From Bacillota bacterium (GTDB lineage Bacteria; Bacillota; Clostridia; Lachnospirales; Lachnospiraceae): a stretch of DNA of 64,000 nucleotides. The translations under genes and the position numbers were made by a program. The stretch spans positions 62,001-126,000 of the forward strand of contig JAEZMV010000021.1 in assembly GCA_023414875.1 (NCBI GenBank), given 5' to 3'. Of the stretch, positions 25,347 to 34,334 are shown in pieces (the first letter of the stretch is position 1; each line of letters begins with the position of its first letter). Below the pieces are notes generated by a model. The model was given only the letters and a program-made list of their open reading frames with translations. It searched no databases and was not told where the DNA came from.

Positions 25347-26726
25347 TTATAATCCTTTATAGCATTCTAAATAGCATGTCGCACTCCTACTCCAGGAGAA
25401 ATTATATGCCATACAATTACGGATATAATTTGGCCAATCAGAAGTATGATAAGTACTAATGGCACGCTCAATTGCCTTCGCCAGGGCTCTGGCATTCCAG
25501 CTCTCCATATAAAATCCGGAGGACTTCTTCGGGTTATCTACTTCATCCGTCACAGTATCCCTTAAACCGCCAACCGGATTTACGATAGGAACCGCCCCGT
25601 ACCTCATAGCATAAAGCTGCCCTAATCCACAGGGCTCGGTTAAGGACGGCATCAGATAAATGTCTGCTGCCGCATATATTTTTTTAGCAAGCACCGGTTT
25701 ATAATTGCATTCCAATGCTATATTTGGATAGTTCGCAGCAATACTTGCCAGCAGCCCTTGATAATAGGTACTTCCGGTGCCGAGAATCAATAGCTGAAGC
25801 TTAGTTAAGTCCAACGAATTAATTACCTTTATCAAGAGCTCGATTCCTTTGGAATAATCCAATCTTGTGATCATTGCAATCAAGGGTATCTCTGTATCAG
25901 CAAGCCCATAGTTTGACCGCAGCAGTGATCGGTTCTTCTTCTTTTGGTCAATATTACTTATGTCATAAGGATAATCTAATATTCCATCGTCGGATGGGTC
26001 GTAGCTCTTTGTATCAATTCCGTTAAGTATGCCAAGCAGTTTATCCTTCCTGTGAAGGAGCAACTCAGACATACCACAGCTCTGATCGGACTGAAGGATT
26101 TCTTCCCGGTATCCAGGACTAACCGTAGTTAGCAGATCTGCATACAATATACCTGCTTTCATAAGGTTAATCCACTCCGGGTAATCAAGCTGAACCTCTT
26201 CTTCCTTTGTTAATATTCCGGATAAGTAAGCTGCAGGAAGAAACCCTTGGTAGGAAATATTATGAATGGTATATACCGACTTAATATTTGGAAACTCTTT
26301 TTTTAATAAAAGAGGAAGGATGCCCGTATGCCAATCATTCGTATGTATAATATCCGGATGAAATGATATCTGCTTTAGCATCTCAATTACTGCCTTACAA
26401 AAGAATAAAAATCGTAGCGCATCATCCTCGTAACCATATATTTGATCCCTGTAAAAAAACCTGTCATTTTGAAGGAAGTACACCGGAATATCTTTTTTCT
26501 CCTGATCGGTTTTTAATATACAGGTTTCATAACCTTGATGAATGGGTACCGGATAATCCTTAAGATATTTTAACTTCCTCTTAATACCTTTATAAAGAGG
26601 TAGGACACATCTTACCTCTACCTTACCAGTTTCCTTCAGTGCCTTTGGAAAACTGCTTCCAACCTCACCAAGCCCTCCGACACTTGCATAGGGTGATATT
26701 TCGGCAGCAATATATAAGATTTTCAT
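25347..26726 (-). CDS. Glycogen synthase-like glycosyltransferase (second GlgA paralogue)
   Basis: A 459-residue GT5-family protein, last gene of the glycogen operon. It keeps the C-terminal donor-site features of GlgA (MPSLTEPCGLGQLYAMRYGAVPIVNPVGGLRDTV) and the N-terminal HTNDWHTG motif. The hallmark KTGGL motif, whose Lys contacts ADP-glucose, is SVGGL at residues 15-19. Activity may be altered, or it may use another donor or be a helper subunit. No strong ribosome site is visible, only AGGAAGG some 17 bases upstream. It follows the canonical glgA by 32 bases. Confidence 0.85.
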   Translation of the reverse strand: MKILYIAAEISPYASVGGLGEVGSSFPKALKETGKVEVRCVLPLYKGIKRKLKYLKDYPVPIHQGYETCILKTDQEKKDIPVYFLQNDRFFYRDQIYGYEDDALRFLFFCKAVIEMLKQISFHPDIIHTNDWHTGILPLLLKKEFPNIKSVYTIHNISYQGFLPAAYLSGILTKEEEVQLDYPEWINLMKAGILYADLLTTVSPGYREEILQSDQSCGMSELLLHRKDKLLGILNGIDTKSYDPSDDGILDYPYDISNIDQKKKNRSLLRSNYGLADTEIPLIAMITRLDYSKGIELLIKVINSLDLTKLQLLILGTGSTYYQGLLASIAANYPNIALECNYKPVLAKKIYAAADIYLMPSLTEPCGLGQLYAMRYGAVPIVNPVGGLRDTVTDEVDNPKKSSGFYMESWNARALAKAIERAISTYHTSDWPNYIRNCMAYNFSWSRSATCYLECYKGL

Positions 26727-26758
26727 ACTCTTTTTCTATTTTCCTTCCTGCTTCTGTT

Positions 26759-28201
26759 TTACGAATTTTCCTTTTTCATCGATTGATATAGCTCCATATA
26801 TTTAGCGGCAGAGCTTTGCCAGCTAAAATCACAGGACATTGCACCTTTGATCAGCTTACTGCGTACTGTTTTCTTCTTATATACAGCTAATGCCCGTCTG
26901 ATGGTGTAAAGCATATCATGTGCATTATAATTGGTGAAGCTAAACCCATTCCCTTCTCCGGTCTCCTCATTATAGGAGCTTACGGTGTCCTTCAAACCGC
27001 CTGTTTCTCGGACAATTGGCAAGGTACCGTATCTGAGACTGATTAATTGCCCCAAGCCACAGGGTTCAAACAAGGAGGGCATTAAGAAAAAATCAGAGGC
27101 TGCATAGATTTTATGTGCCAGCACATTATCAAACCTGATATTAGCGGATACATTACCCGGATAACGGTTCATTGCCTCAGAAAAAAATTGTTCATACTTA
27201 AGCTCACCGGTTCCTAGAAGGACAAACTGCACCTCCTCAGACATTAATTCGTCAAAGACGCAGGAGACTAAATCCAGACCTTTTTGATCTACCAGCCTGG
27301 TAATCATGGCGATTAAGGGTATCTCTTCCCCTTCGGTTAAGTTCAATTCCCTCTGTAAGGAAAGCTTATTAGCCGTCTTTCCACTTAAATTGGATTTTGT
27401 AAAGTTTCGATCAATCAGCTTATCTTTTTTCGGATTAAATTCATTATAATCAATTCCGTTCACAATCCCGAACAGCTGGTGACCTCTTGCATTTAAAATC
27501 CCCTCAAAACGCTCTGCAAAGAAAGGATCTTTGATTTCCTGTGCATAGTTTTGGCTAACTGTTGTCAGTATTTTGGCATAGGTTAAGCCTCCCTTGAGAA
27601 AGCTTCCCGATCCGTAAAACTCCAGTTTATCCTCAGTAAAATACTCATCTCCCAGTTCAAACCATTCTTTCATCTGATCAATACCAAATACTCCTTGGTA
27701 TCTTAAATTATGTATAGTGAATACCGTATCTATATTCTGATAGATATCCACCTTGCGATATCCCGATTCCAATAATACCGGTATCATTCCTGTCTGCCAA
27801 TCATGGCAATGGATGATATCGGGTGTAAAGTCCAGATGTGGCACTGCATCCATGACTGCCTTGCAAAAGAAAGCAAAGCGCTCTCCGTCATCATCGTACC
27901 CATAATGACCCTCCCGATTAAAATAGAATTCATTATCTATAAAATAATAGGTAACTCCGTTATGTTCAGCCTGTTCTATTCCACAATACTGATTTCTCCA
28001 GCCTACCTTCACATAAATGTAACAGCTATGCTTGATGCCTTCTTTCAGTTGTTCCGGCATGGTTCCATATTTGGGCATAATGACCCTAACCTCCGCTTTC
28101 TCCTTCTGAAGAGCTAAAGGCAAGGAACCCAGTACATCTGCCAAACCTCCGGTTTTTGCAAAGGGACTTGCTTCTGAAGTGGCCATTAAAATTTTTAACA
28201 T
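26759..28201 (-). CDS. glgA: Glycogen synthase (ADP-glucose)
   Basis: A 480-residue GT5 enzyme that transfers glucose from ADP-glucose to the growing alpha-1,4-glucan. The ADP-glucose-binding KTGGL is at residues 16-20, the acceptor-side HCHDWQTGMIP motif near 133, and the donor-site MPSLFEPCGLGQLISLRYGTLPIV near 372. Length is normal for bacterial GlgA. GAAAGGAG precedes the ATG. It lies 17 bases after glgD in the operon glgB-glgC-glgD-glgA-glgA-like. Confidence 0.95.
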   Translation of the reverse strand: MLKILMATSEASPFAKTGGLADVLGSLPLALQKEKAEVRVIMPKYGTMPEQLKEGIKHSCYIYVKVGWRNQYCGIEQAEHNGVTYYFIDNEFYFNREGHYGYDDDGERFAFFCKAVMDAVPHLDFTPDIIHCHDWQTGMIPVLLESGYRKVDIYQNIDTVFTIHNLRYQGVFGIDQMKEWFELGDEYFTEDKLEFYGSGSFLKGGLTYAKILTTVSQNYAQEIKDPFFAERFEGILNARGHQLFGIVNGIDYNEFNPKKDKLIDRNFTKSNLSGKTANKLSLQRELNLTEGEEIPLIAMITRLVDQKGLDLVSCVFDELMSEEVQFVLLGTGELKYEQFFSEAMNRYPGNVSANIRFDNVLAHKIYAASDFFLMPSLFEPCGLGQLISLRYGTLPIVRETGGLKDTVSSYNEETGEGNGFSFTNYNAHDMLYTIRRALAVYKKKTVRSKLIKGAMSCDFSWQSSAAKYMELYQSMKKENS

Positions 28202-28218
28202 ACGTTATCTCCTTTCAA

Positions 28219-29340
28219 CTATATCACTACCCTTTTTCTTATTACGATCGGATAACTCTCCTGTCCGATTAAATGTTTGCCTTTCCGAACGAACACTTCC
28301 TTATCCAAAATAACGTTTTCAATGACAGCTTTCTCCTGTACTTCGGTATCCTGCATAACAATGCTGTTTTTTACTACAGCTCCCTTCGCAATCATAACTC
28401 CTCGGAAAATAACACTGTTTTCTACTTGCCCTTCTATGATACAGCCATCCGCCACCAGTGAATTTTCTGCTTTCGCATTATCTCCGTATTTAGCAGGAAC
28501 TTCATCCTTCACCTTGGTATAGATAGGACCGTAGTGATGGAACAGCTCAAAGAAGTATTCCGGATTTAATAGCTCCATATTATGCTTAAAATATGACTGT
28601 ATGCTGGCAATCTTGGCAAGATAACCGGTATAAGGATAACCTAATATCTTTAGTTTATCCTTATTCTTAATTAAGATATCCTTTATGAAATCATATTGAC
28701 CTCTTGCTATACATTCCTCAACCAAATACTCAAATAGACGTTTTTCCAGAATATACATTTCCATGGATACCTTGTCTGAATTCGTAGCGGATGGTTTCAT
28801 TTCTATATCCCATACCCGACTCTGATCATCGGTTCGAATTAAGGTATGCTTAGACAATACCTCCTTTGTTAACTTCTTTTCTTCTTTATATATCATAGTA
28901 ATATCTGCATTGTTGTTTTTATGAAACTCCATCGCATCATAGTAAGTAAGGTTACATACCATGGAGCTCCCAGAAATAATTACATAATTTTGAGGGCTCT
29001 TTCTAAAATAATTCATATTACTATGAAAGGCTTCTACTTCTCCTCGATACCACCCCGTATTATCTGAACTGACATACGGGGGAAGGATACAGAGTCCACC
29101 GGCTTTCCGGTCAAGATTCCACTGCTTTCCTGAATCCAAATGATCCATCAACGAGTGGTAATTATTTTGAGTGATCAGGCCAACATTAATAATTCCTGAG
29201 TTCACCATATTGGATAATGTAAAATCAATGACACGATATCTGCCTCCAAACGGGAGTGCAGCAACGGACCTATGGAGCGTTAATTCTCGAAGACTGGCGT
29301 TATTGTCACCTGTGTAAATAATACCCATTGTATCTCTCAT
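28219..29340 (-). CDS. glgD: Glucose-1-phosphate adenylyltransferase regulatory subunit GlgD
   Basis: A 373-residue homologue of GlgC that starts MGIIYTGDNNASLRELTLHR instead of the catalytic nucleotide-binding GGxGxRL loop, while retaining LPFGGRYRVIDFTLSNMVNSGI. This is the pattern of Firmicutes GlgD, which associates with GlgC and tunes ADP-glucose synthesis. The C-terminus has left-handed beta-helix hexapeptide repeats (VADGCIIEGQVENSVIFRG). AAGGAGG lies seven bases before the first ATG; an internal ATG is four codons later. It lies 16 bases after glgC. Confidence 0.93.
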   Translation of the reverse strand: MRDTMGIIYTGDNNASLRELTLHRSVAALPFGGRYRVIDFTLSNMVNSGIINVGLITQNNYHSLMDHLDSGKQWNLDRKAGGLCILPPYVSSDNTGWYRGEVEAFHSNMNYFRKSPQNYVIISGSSMVCNLTYYDAMEFHKNNNADITMIYKEEKKLTKEVLSKHTLIRTDDQSRVWDIEMKPSATNSDKVSMEMYILEKRLFEYLVEECIARGQYDFIKDILIKNKDKLKILGYPYTGYLAKIASIQSYFKHNMELLNPEYFFELFHHYGPIYTKVKDEVPAKYGDNAKAENSLVADGCIIEGQVENSVIFRGVMIAKGAVVKNSIVMQDTEVQEKAVIENVILDKEVFVRKGKHLIGQESYPIVIRKRVVI

Positions 29341-29356
29341 AAAGGATCCTCCTTAA

Positions 29357-30592
29357 TTATACGACTGCCTGATAAGCTCTAAAGTTATCTGCGTCAATCA
29401 TTGCTCCTTTATCTAGTTTGAAGCCTGAGGGTAATACCAAATTTTCGCCAATGACCGTGATATCATTGTCCTTCGTTTCCTGTTTACCATCCTCCTCTGC
29501 CCGGGCTCTGTAGCCGATGTAACAGTTATCACCTATCACCGTGTTTTCAGCAATGATCGAATGCTCAATGATCGTATTTTCACCCACCTTAACATTTGGC
29601 ATCAGAATGGAATTATGTATTCTGCTCCCTCTTCCGATGGTAACCCCGGAGAAAAGTATGGAATGATATACATCGCCGTATATAATGCCTCCTTCTGTAA
29701 TAATACAGCGTCTGACATTAGCTCCAAGCGCAATAAAATGAGGCGGCTCAACTGGATTCCTTGAATAAATCCGCCATCCCGGATCATATAAATCAAGCTC
29801 CGGAGCTTCCTCCAATAAATCCATATTAGCTTCCCACAGACTTTGAATGGTCCCAACATCCCTCCAGTACCCCTTGAACGGAAATGCGTACATACGCTCC
29901 CCCTCCTTTAGCATCTTAGGAATAATGTCTTTTCCGAAATCATTGCTGGAGCTGATAGTATTCTGGTCTTCTATCAGATATTGCCTTAACTTTTTCCATG
30001 AAAATATGTATATTCCCATTGATGCCTTATTACTGATTGGCTTCTTAGGTTTTTCAACAAACTCATAAATTCTGTTATTTTCATCCGTATTCATAATTCC
30101 AAACCGGCTTGCATCTTCCCAGGAAACCTCCAGAATTGCAATGGTCGCATCTGCCTTTTTTTCCTCATGAAATTCTAGCATCGCACTGTAATCCATCTTA
30201 TAGATCTGATCACCGGATAAAATTAATACATATTCCGGGCGGTAGGCATCAATGAATTCAATGTTTTGATAAATAGCATTCGCAGTTCCGGAATACCACT
30301 CACCTGCAGACTGTGTCATATAGGGGGGGAGAATTGTGACGCCACCATTCAAACGATCCAAATCCCAAGGTTGACCTATTCCGATATAAGAATTCAGCTT
30401 CAACGGTTTGTACTGAGTCAGAACTCCTATCGTATCAATCCCGGAATTTGTGCAATTACTTAATGGAAAATCAATAATTCGATATTTTCCACCAAAAGGT
30501 ACTGCCGGTTTTGCAGTGTTTTTTGTCAACACTCCCAATCTACTACCCTGTCCACCCGCCAGCAGCATAGCCACACATTTTTTAGTTAACAT
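29357..30592 (-). CDS. glgC: Glucose-1-phosphate adenylyltransferase catalytic subunit
   Basis: A 411-residue enzyme that makes ADP-glucose from ATP and glucose-1-phosphate, the committed step of glycogen synthesis. It carries the nucleotide-binding loop LLAGGQGSRLGVLT (10-23), KPAVPFGGKYRIIDFPLSNC, the substrate-binding EWYSGTANAIYQNI, and FVEKPKKP. The C-terminal beta-helix domain has repeated I-x-x-x-V/I-x hexapeptides. Length is typical. AAAGGAGGG precedes the ATG. It is the second gene of the operon, 32 bases after glgB. Confidence 0.96.
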   Translation of the reverse strand: MLTKKCVAMLLAGGQGSRLGVLTKNTAKPAVPFGGKYRIIDFPLSNCTNSGIDTIGVLTQYKPLKLNSYIGIGQPWDLDRLNGGVTILPPYMTQSAGEWYSGTANAIYQNIEFIDAYRPEYVLILSGDQIYKMDYSAMLEFHEEKKADATIAILEVSWEDASRFGIMNTDENNRIYEFVEKPKKPISNKASMGIYIFSWKKLRQYLIEDQNTISSSNDFGKDIIPKMLKEGERMYAFPFKGYWRDVGTIQSLWEANMDLLEEAPELDLYDPGWRIYSRNPVEPPHFIALGANVRRCIITEGGIIYGDVYHSILFSGVTIGRGSRIHNSILMPNVKVGENTIIEHSIIAENTVIGDNCYIGYRARAEEDGKQETKDNDITVIGENLVLPSGFKLDKGAMIDADNFRAYQAVV

Positions 30593-30624
30593 TGTACAAG
30601 CCCTCCTTTATAAATTGTGCCAAC

Positions 30625-32535
30625 TTAATCCAGTAAATGCTCCACCGGTCTATAAAAGGTAGCGGATAATGCCGGAACCGACAGCTCAATGGATTGATCA
30701 TAGCCATGACAAGGAGTATTTTGTACTGTTATAACCTGCTTCCGACCTATTCCTCCCCCTCCGTAGCATTGATAATCGGAACAAAAAACCTCCCAGTATC
30801 CTTCAGCTTTGGGTATACCCAAACGGTACTGCTCTCTTAAAACCGGTGTAAAGTTAATAATAAATATTATATAATCACCCTTGGTATGACCGCTTCGCAT
30901 AAATGCCAATACACTGTTGTTGCAGTCATCAAGGCATAACCATCGGAAACCATCCCAGCCTCCGTCGTCCTCCCACAAACAAGGGTTGTTAAGATAAAAA
31001 TGGTTCAGGGCTTTCACATAATCCTTCATTTTTTGATGCATTTCATATCTCAAAAGATGCCAATCAAGTTTGTCATCAAATTTCCACTCAATAAACTGAC
31101 CAAATTCCCCACCCATAAATGTAAGCTTTTTCCCTGGGTGAGCTGTCATATATCCATACAGGCAGCGCAGTCCCGCAAACTTCTGCTGATAATCCCCCGG
31201 CATTTTATCCAACAGGGAGTGCTTACCATGGACAACCTCATCATGAGACAACGGTAAAATAAAGTTTTCAGAAAATGCATAGGTAAGCGAAAAAGTCAGC
31301 AGATTATGATTCCATTTACGAAAATACGGATCCATTGAACTATACCTTAAGGTATCATTCATCCATCCCATATTCCACTTGTAATGAAAGCCCAGACCGC
31401 CATCTCTGACAGGGAATGAGACCTTTGGCCATTGGCTGGAATCTTCTGCAATCATCAGGCTTCCGGGATAAAGCGAGCAAACTGTCTCATTCATTCTCTT
31501 CAAAAACTGTGCAGCTTCCAGATTCTCTCTGCCACCATACTTATTTGGCAACCATTCCTCTCTGGCATAATCCAGATAAAGCATACTGGTAACTGCATCG
31601 ACACGAAATCCATCTACATGAAAATACTCTAGCCAAAATATAATATTAGATATAAGAAAGCTTTGAACTTCCAACCTTCCAAAATCAAAAATTAACGTCC
31701 CCCACTGCGGATGCTCACCTCTTCTTGGATCCGGATGTTCATATAGAGGGCAACCATCAAATCTTGCTAATCCATGAGCATCCTTAGGAAAATGTCCCGG
31801 TACCCAGTCAAGAATTACAGCAATGCCATTTTGATGAAATTGATCAATCAAATACATAAAATCCTTAGGTGTTCCGTACCTACTTGTTACTGCATAATAA
31901 CCGAGTACCTGGTATCCCCAGGAACCATCAAAGGGATGCTCCATCACAGGTAATAATTCTATGTGGGTATAACCCATATCCACTACATATTTTACAAGTT
32001 CATCCGCAATATTTCGGTAATTCATCAGACTTCCATCTTCATTTCTCATCCATGAACCAAGATGAACCTCATAAATCTGCATCGGTCTGTCATATCGCAC
32101 GTCCTCTTTTTTATGTAATTGCCAGGTATCATCCTCCCACAAATAACCCTTAAGATCATATACCACAGAAGCGGACTTAGGCCTTACCTCCGAAAAAAAA
32201 GCATAAGGATCATATTTGTATAAAATTTCACCATATGTAGTTCCTACTGCGTACTTATAGATCTGATATTCCGATAGCTCCGGTATAAATAAGCTCCATA
32301 GCCCGGAGTCGCTGACTCTTTTCATAGGGTGTATCTGTACACTCCATTCATTAAAGTCTCCTACAACGCTGACCCAGCTTGCATTTGGTGCCCAAACACC
32401 AAAGTGCACTCCCTGGGATTGACCCATATTCATCAGATGTGCACCGAGCATATCATAGCTCCTGTAATTTGTACCCTCGTGAAATAAATAAATCTGTTCA
32501 TCTGTCATTATTCCGGGTTTCCTATCTGATGACAT
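30625..32535 (-). CDS. glgB: 1,4-alpha-glucan branching enzyme
   Basis: A 636-residue GH13 enzyme that forms alpha-1,6 branches in glycogen. It has an N-terminal CBM48 domain (GVWAPNASWVSVVGDFNEW, residues 46-64), then the (beta/alpha)8 barrel with DWVPGHFPKDAHGLARFDG (243-261), nucleophile Asp313 in DGFRVDAV, acid/base Glu364 in MIAEDSS, and Asp432 in LPLSHDEVVHGKHSL. It ends with an all-beta C-terminal domain. GGGAGGG precedes the ATG. It is the first gene of the glycogen operon. The 5' gap (32536-32881) is AT-rich and should hold the operon promoter, though I cannot single one out. Confidence 0.96.
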   Translation of the reverse strand: MSSDRKPGIMTDEQIYLFHEGTNYRSYDMLGAHLMNMGQSQGVHFGVWAPNASWVSVVGDFNEWSVQIHPMKRVSDSGLWSLFIPELSEYQIYKYAVGTTYGEILYKYDPYAFFSEVRPKSASVVYDLKGYLWEDDTWQLHKKEDVRYDRPMQIYEVHLGSWMRNEDGSLMNYRNIADELVKYVVDMGYTHIELLPVMEHPFDGSWGYQVLGYYAVTSRYGTPKDFMYLIDQFHQNGIAVILDWVPGHFPKDAHGLARFDGCPLYEHPDPRRGEHPQWGTLIFDFGRLEVQSFLISNIIFWLEYFHVDGFRVDAVTSMLYLDYAREEWLPNKYGGRENLEAAQFLKRMNETVCSLYPGSLMIAEDSSQWPKVSFPVRDGGLGFHYKWNMGWMNDTLRYSSMDPYFRKWNHNLLTFSLTYAFSENFILPLSHDEVVHGKHSLLDKMPGDYQQKFAGLRCLYGYMTAHPGKKLTFMGGEFGQFIEWKFDDKLDWHLLRYEMHQKMKDYVKALNHFYLNNPCLWEDDGGWDGFRWLCLDDCNNSVLAFMRSGHTKGDYIIFIINFTPVLREQYRLGIPKAEGYWEVFCSDYQCYGGGGIGRKQVITVQNTPCHGYDQSIELSVPALSATFYRPVEHLLD

Positions 32536-32881
32536 ATGCCTTTACCCTCCCGAATTCCTCTATTTGTCTACTATCCTTTCTTCTACTGAAATCCATTAAA
32601 TTATCAGCATAGAAAATATATGACGTACCAATCAAATATATTCATACTAATTATAAATGCTAAATAGATAATTCCGACAAACCAGTCGACTTAATAGGTT
32701 TTATAGCCCCTGACTTATGTTATAGTTTGTCTTATCTCTTTTTATGTTAGTACGGAGAACTTTTTTATAAAATAAAAAATTTGTCCCATAATATATATAT
32801 GTAATTATTTAAGAAAGAGTACTGCCTTTATCTAGGCTTTTCTTACCTGTTTTCATCTTTTGTTCATTAGTGATCTATCAT

Positions 32882-33033
32882 TAGGTAATTGCGAAACTAT
32901 TAAGTTTGCTAAATTTTATGTACAGTATATACAAATTCCTCCGCTCCAACGCTCCTTCCGCTTAACTTCCGCTCCGGAATTGTATATACTGTACATAAAA
33001 TAGATTTAATTATTAAGTTTCGCAATTATCTAT
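32882..33033. repeat. Palindromic intergenic repeat, copy B (longest)
   Basis: About 152 bases. Left end TAGGTAATTGCGAAACTATT and right end complementary to TATAGATAATTGCGAAACTT form a long imperfect inverted repeat. Inside, ATTTTATGTACAGTATATACA is mirrored around a 40-base C-rich centre (CTCCGCTCC-like repeats) absent from the other copies. It lies 30 bases upstream of the splB-like gene. Confidence 0.65.
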
Positions 33034-33063
33034 AGTAATCTATTATAATTGTGAGGTAATACT

Positions 33064-34086
33064 ATGTTTGTTCCTAAACGGATTTTATTTGAGAAGGGCG
33101 CCTTGAACTACGAGGTCGGAAAGAGAATTTATCATCGTTTCATACAGGAAAAAGATATTGAAATCATAGAACTGCGAGGTAACAAAATTAAAGAGAATAT
33201 TCCCGGAGATAACTTATATGATTTATATCGCTCCGGAAAGAGAACCCTTGTCGTCGGAGTAAAGAAAAAAATGAGCTTCCAGTCCTGTAAACCCTCTGCT
33301 CATTATCAGCTACCACTAATGTCAGGCTGTATCGGACAATGTCAATACTGCTACCTAAATACGAACCTTGGTGATAAACCCTATATGCGGATTAATGTGA
33401 ATATCGATGATATTCTAGCTCAGGCAGAAGCCTATATTCAGGAACGATTACCGGAAGTAACTATCTTCGAGGGTTCGGCAACCTCCGACCCAATCCCTGT
33501 AGAGCCGTATTCTAATCTCCTTCAACGTACGGTCGAATATTTTAGTAACAGTGAAAAGGGAAGCTTTCGGTTTGTTACCAAGTTCATTGATGTAGACACT
33601 CTGTTGGATGTAAAACATAATAATCATACGGAAATCCGATTTACATTAAATACGAATAAAGTAATTCAGGAATATGAAAAGGGAACCCCCACAGCAGAAA
33701 GGCGAATCGAAGCCTGCATCAAAGTAATCCGGGCTGGATATCCAACGGGCTTCATTATTGCACCGGTTTTTCTTTATGATAACTGGAAGGAAGATTACCA
33801 CCGCTTACTGACAGATTTAAGAAATAGTTTACCAAATCAGCTTTATCACCCCTTAACCTTTGAGGTTATCTCACACCGATATACCACCCGTGCTAAGAAT
33901 GTAATTACAGAGGTTTTTCCGGATACTTCTCTGCCGATGAAGGATGAGGACCGTACTTACAAGTACGGTCAATTCGGTTACGGTAAATACGTATACCCAA
34001 AATCAGACCTCTCTGAGATTACAGCCTTCTTTCAAGAGGAAATTGATTCGATTTTTGACTACAAAGAGATTAAATATATTATCTGA
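33064..34086 (+). CDS. splB: Spore photoproduct lyase-like radical SAM protein
   Basis: A 340-residue protein. The radical SAM cluster motif is CIGQCQYC (Cys89, Cys93, Cys96), and it matches spore photoproduct lyase along its length (FQSCKPSAHYQLPL, RFVTKF, TFEVISHRYTTRAKN, YKYGQFGYGKYVY). SPL repairs the UV thymine dimer of spores during germination using SAM and a [4Fe-4S] cluster. In B. subtilis the H-donor is Cys141, fifty residues after the first cluster Cys. The equivalent position here is Ala139 (FEGSATSD). The downstream interval to 34334 holds stem-loops. Promoter not identified. Confidence 0.85.
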   Translation: MFVPKRILFEKGALNYEVGKRIYHRFIQEKDIEIIELRGNKIKENIPGDNLYDLYRSGKRTLVVGVKKKMSFQSCKPSAHYQLPLMSGCIGQCQYCYLNTNLGDKPYMRINVNIDDILAQAEAYIQERLPEVTIFEGSATSDPIPVEPYSNLLQRTVEYFSNSEKGSFRFVTKFIDVDTLLDVKHNNHTEIRFTLNTNKVIQEYEKGTPTAERRIEACIKVIRAGYPTGFIIAPVFLYDNWKEDYHRLLTDLRNSLPNQLYHPLTFEVISHRYTTRAKNVITEVFPDTSLPMKDEDRTYKYGQFGYGKYVYPKSDLSEITAFFQEEIDSIFDYKEIKYII

Positions 34087-34124
34087 TACTACATCACAAT
34101 ACTTGACATGATCACTTTTCAAAA

Positions 34125-34206
34125 AGCCATAATTGCTGAAAAAACTTACCTCCCATAGTTAGATTTCGTCTAACTTATGGGATCAGTTCATCCAATAATT
34201 ATGGCT
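34125..34206. terminator. Nested stem-loops between convergent splB-like and binding-protein genes
   Basis: Outer arms AGCCATAATT (34125-34134) and AATTATGGCT (34197-34206) enclose an inner stem, TCCCATAGTTAGA (34151-34163) with TCTAACTTATGGGA (34169-34182). It can form a cruciform-like structure and probably ends transcription from one or both sides. Poly-T tracts are weak. Confidence 0.5.
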
Positions 34207-34334
34207 CTATAATTCTTATTCGTATTTACTTTTATGAGTAGACCTAATCACCATATGAATGTTTCTAATCCAATTGTAAACTCCTTGGCTTTATTTATCT
34301 AAGAAAATATCATTTTCATATGGAATGCTAAGGA

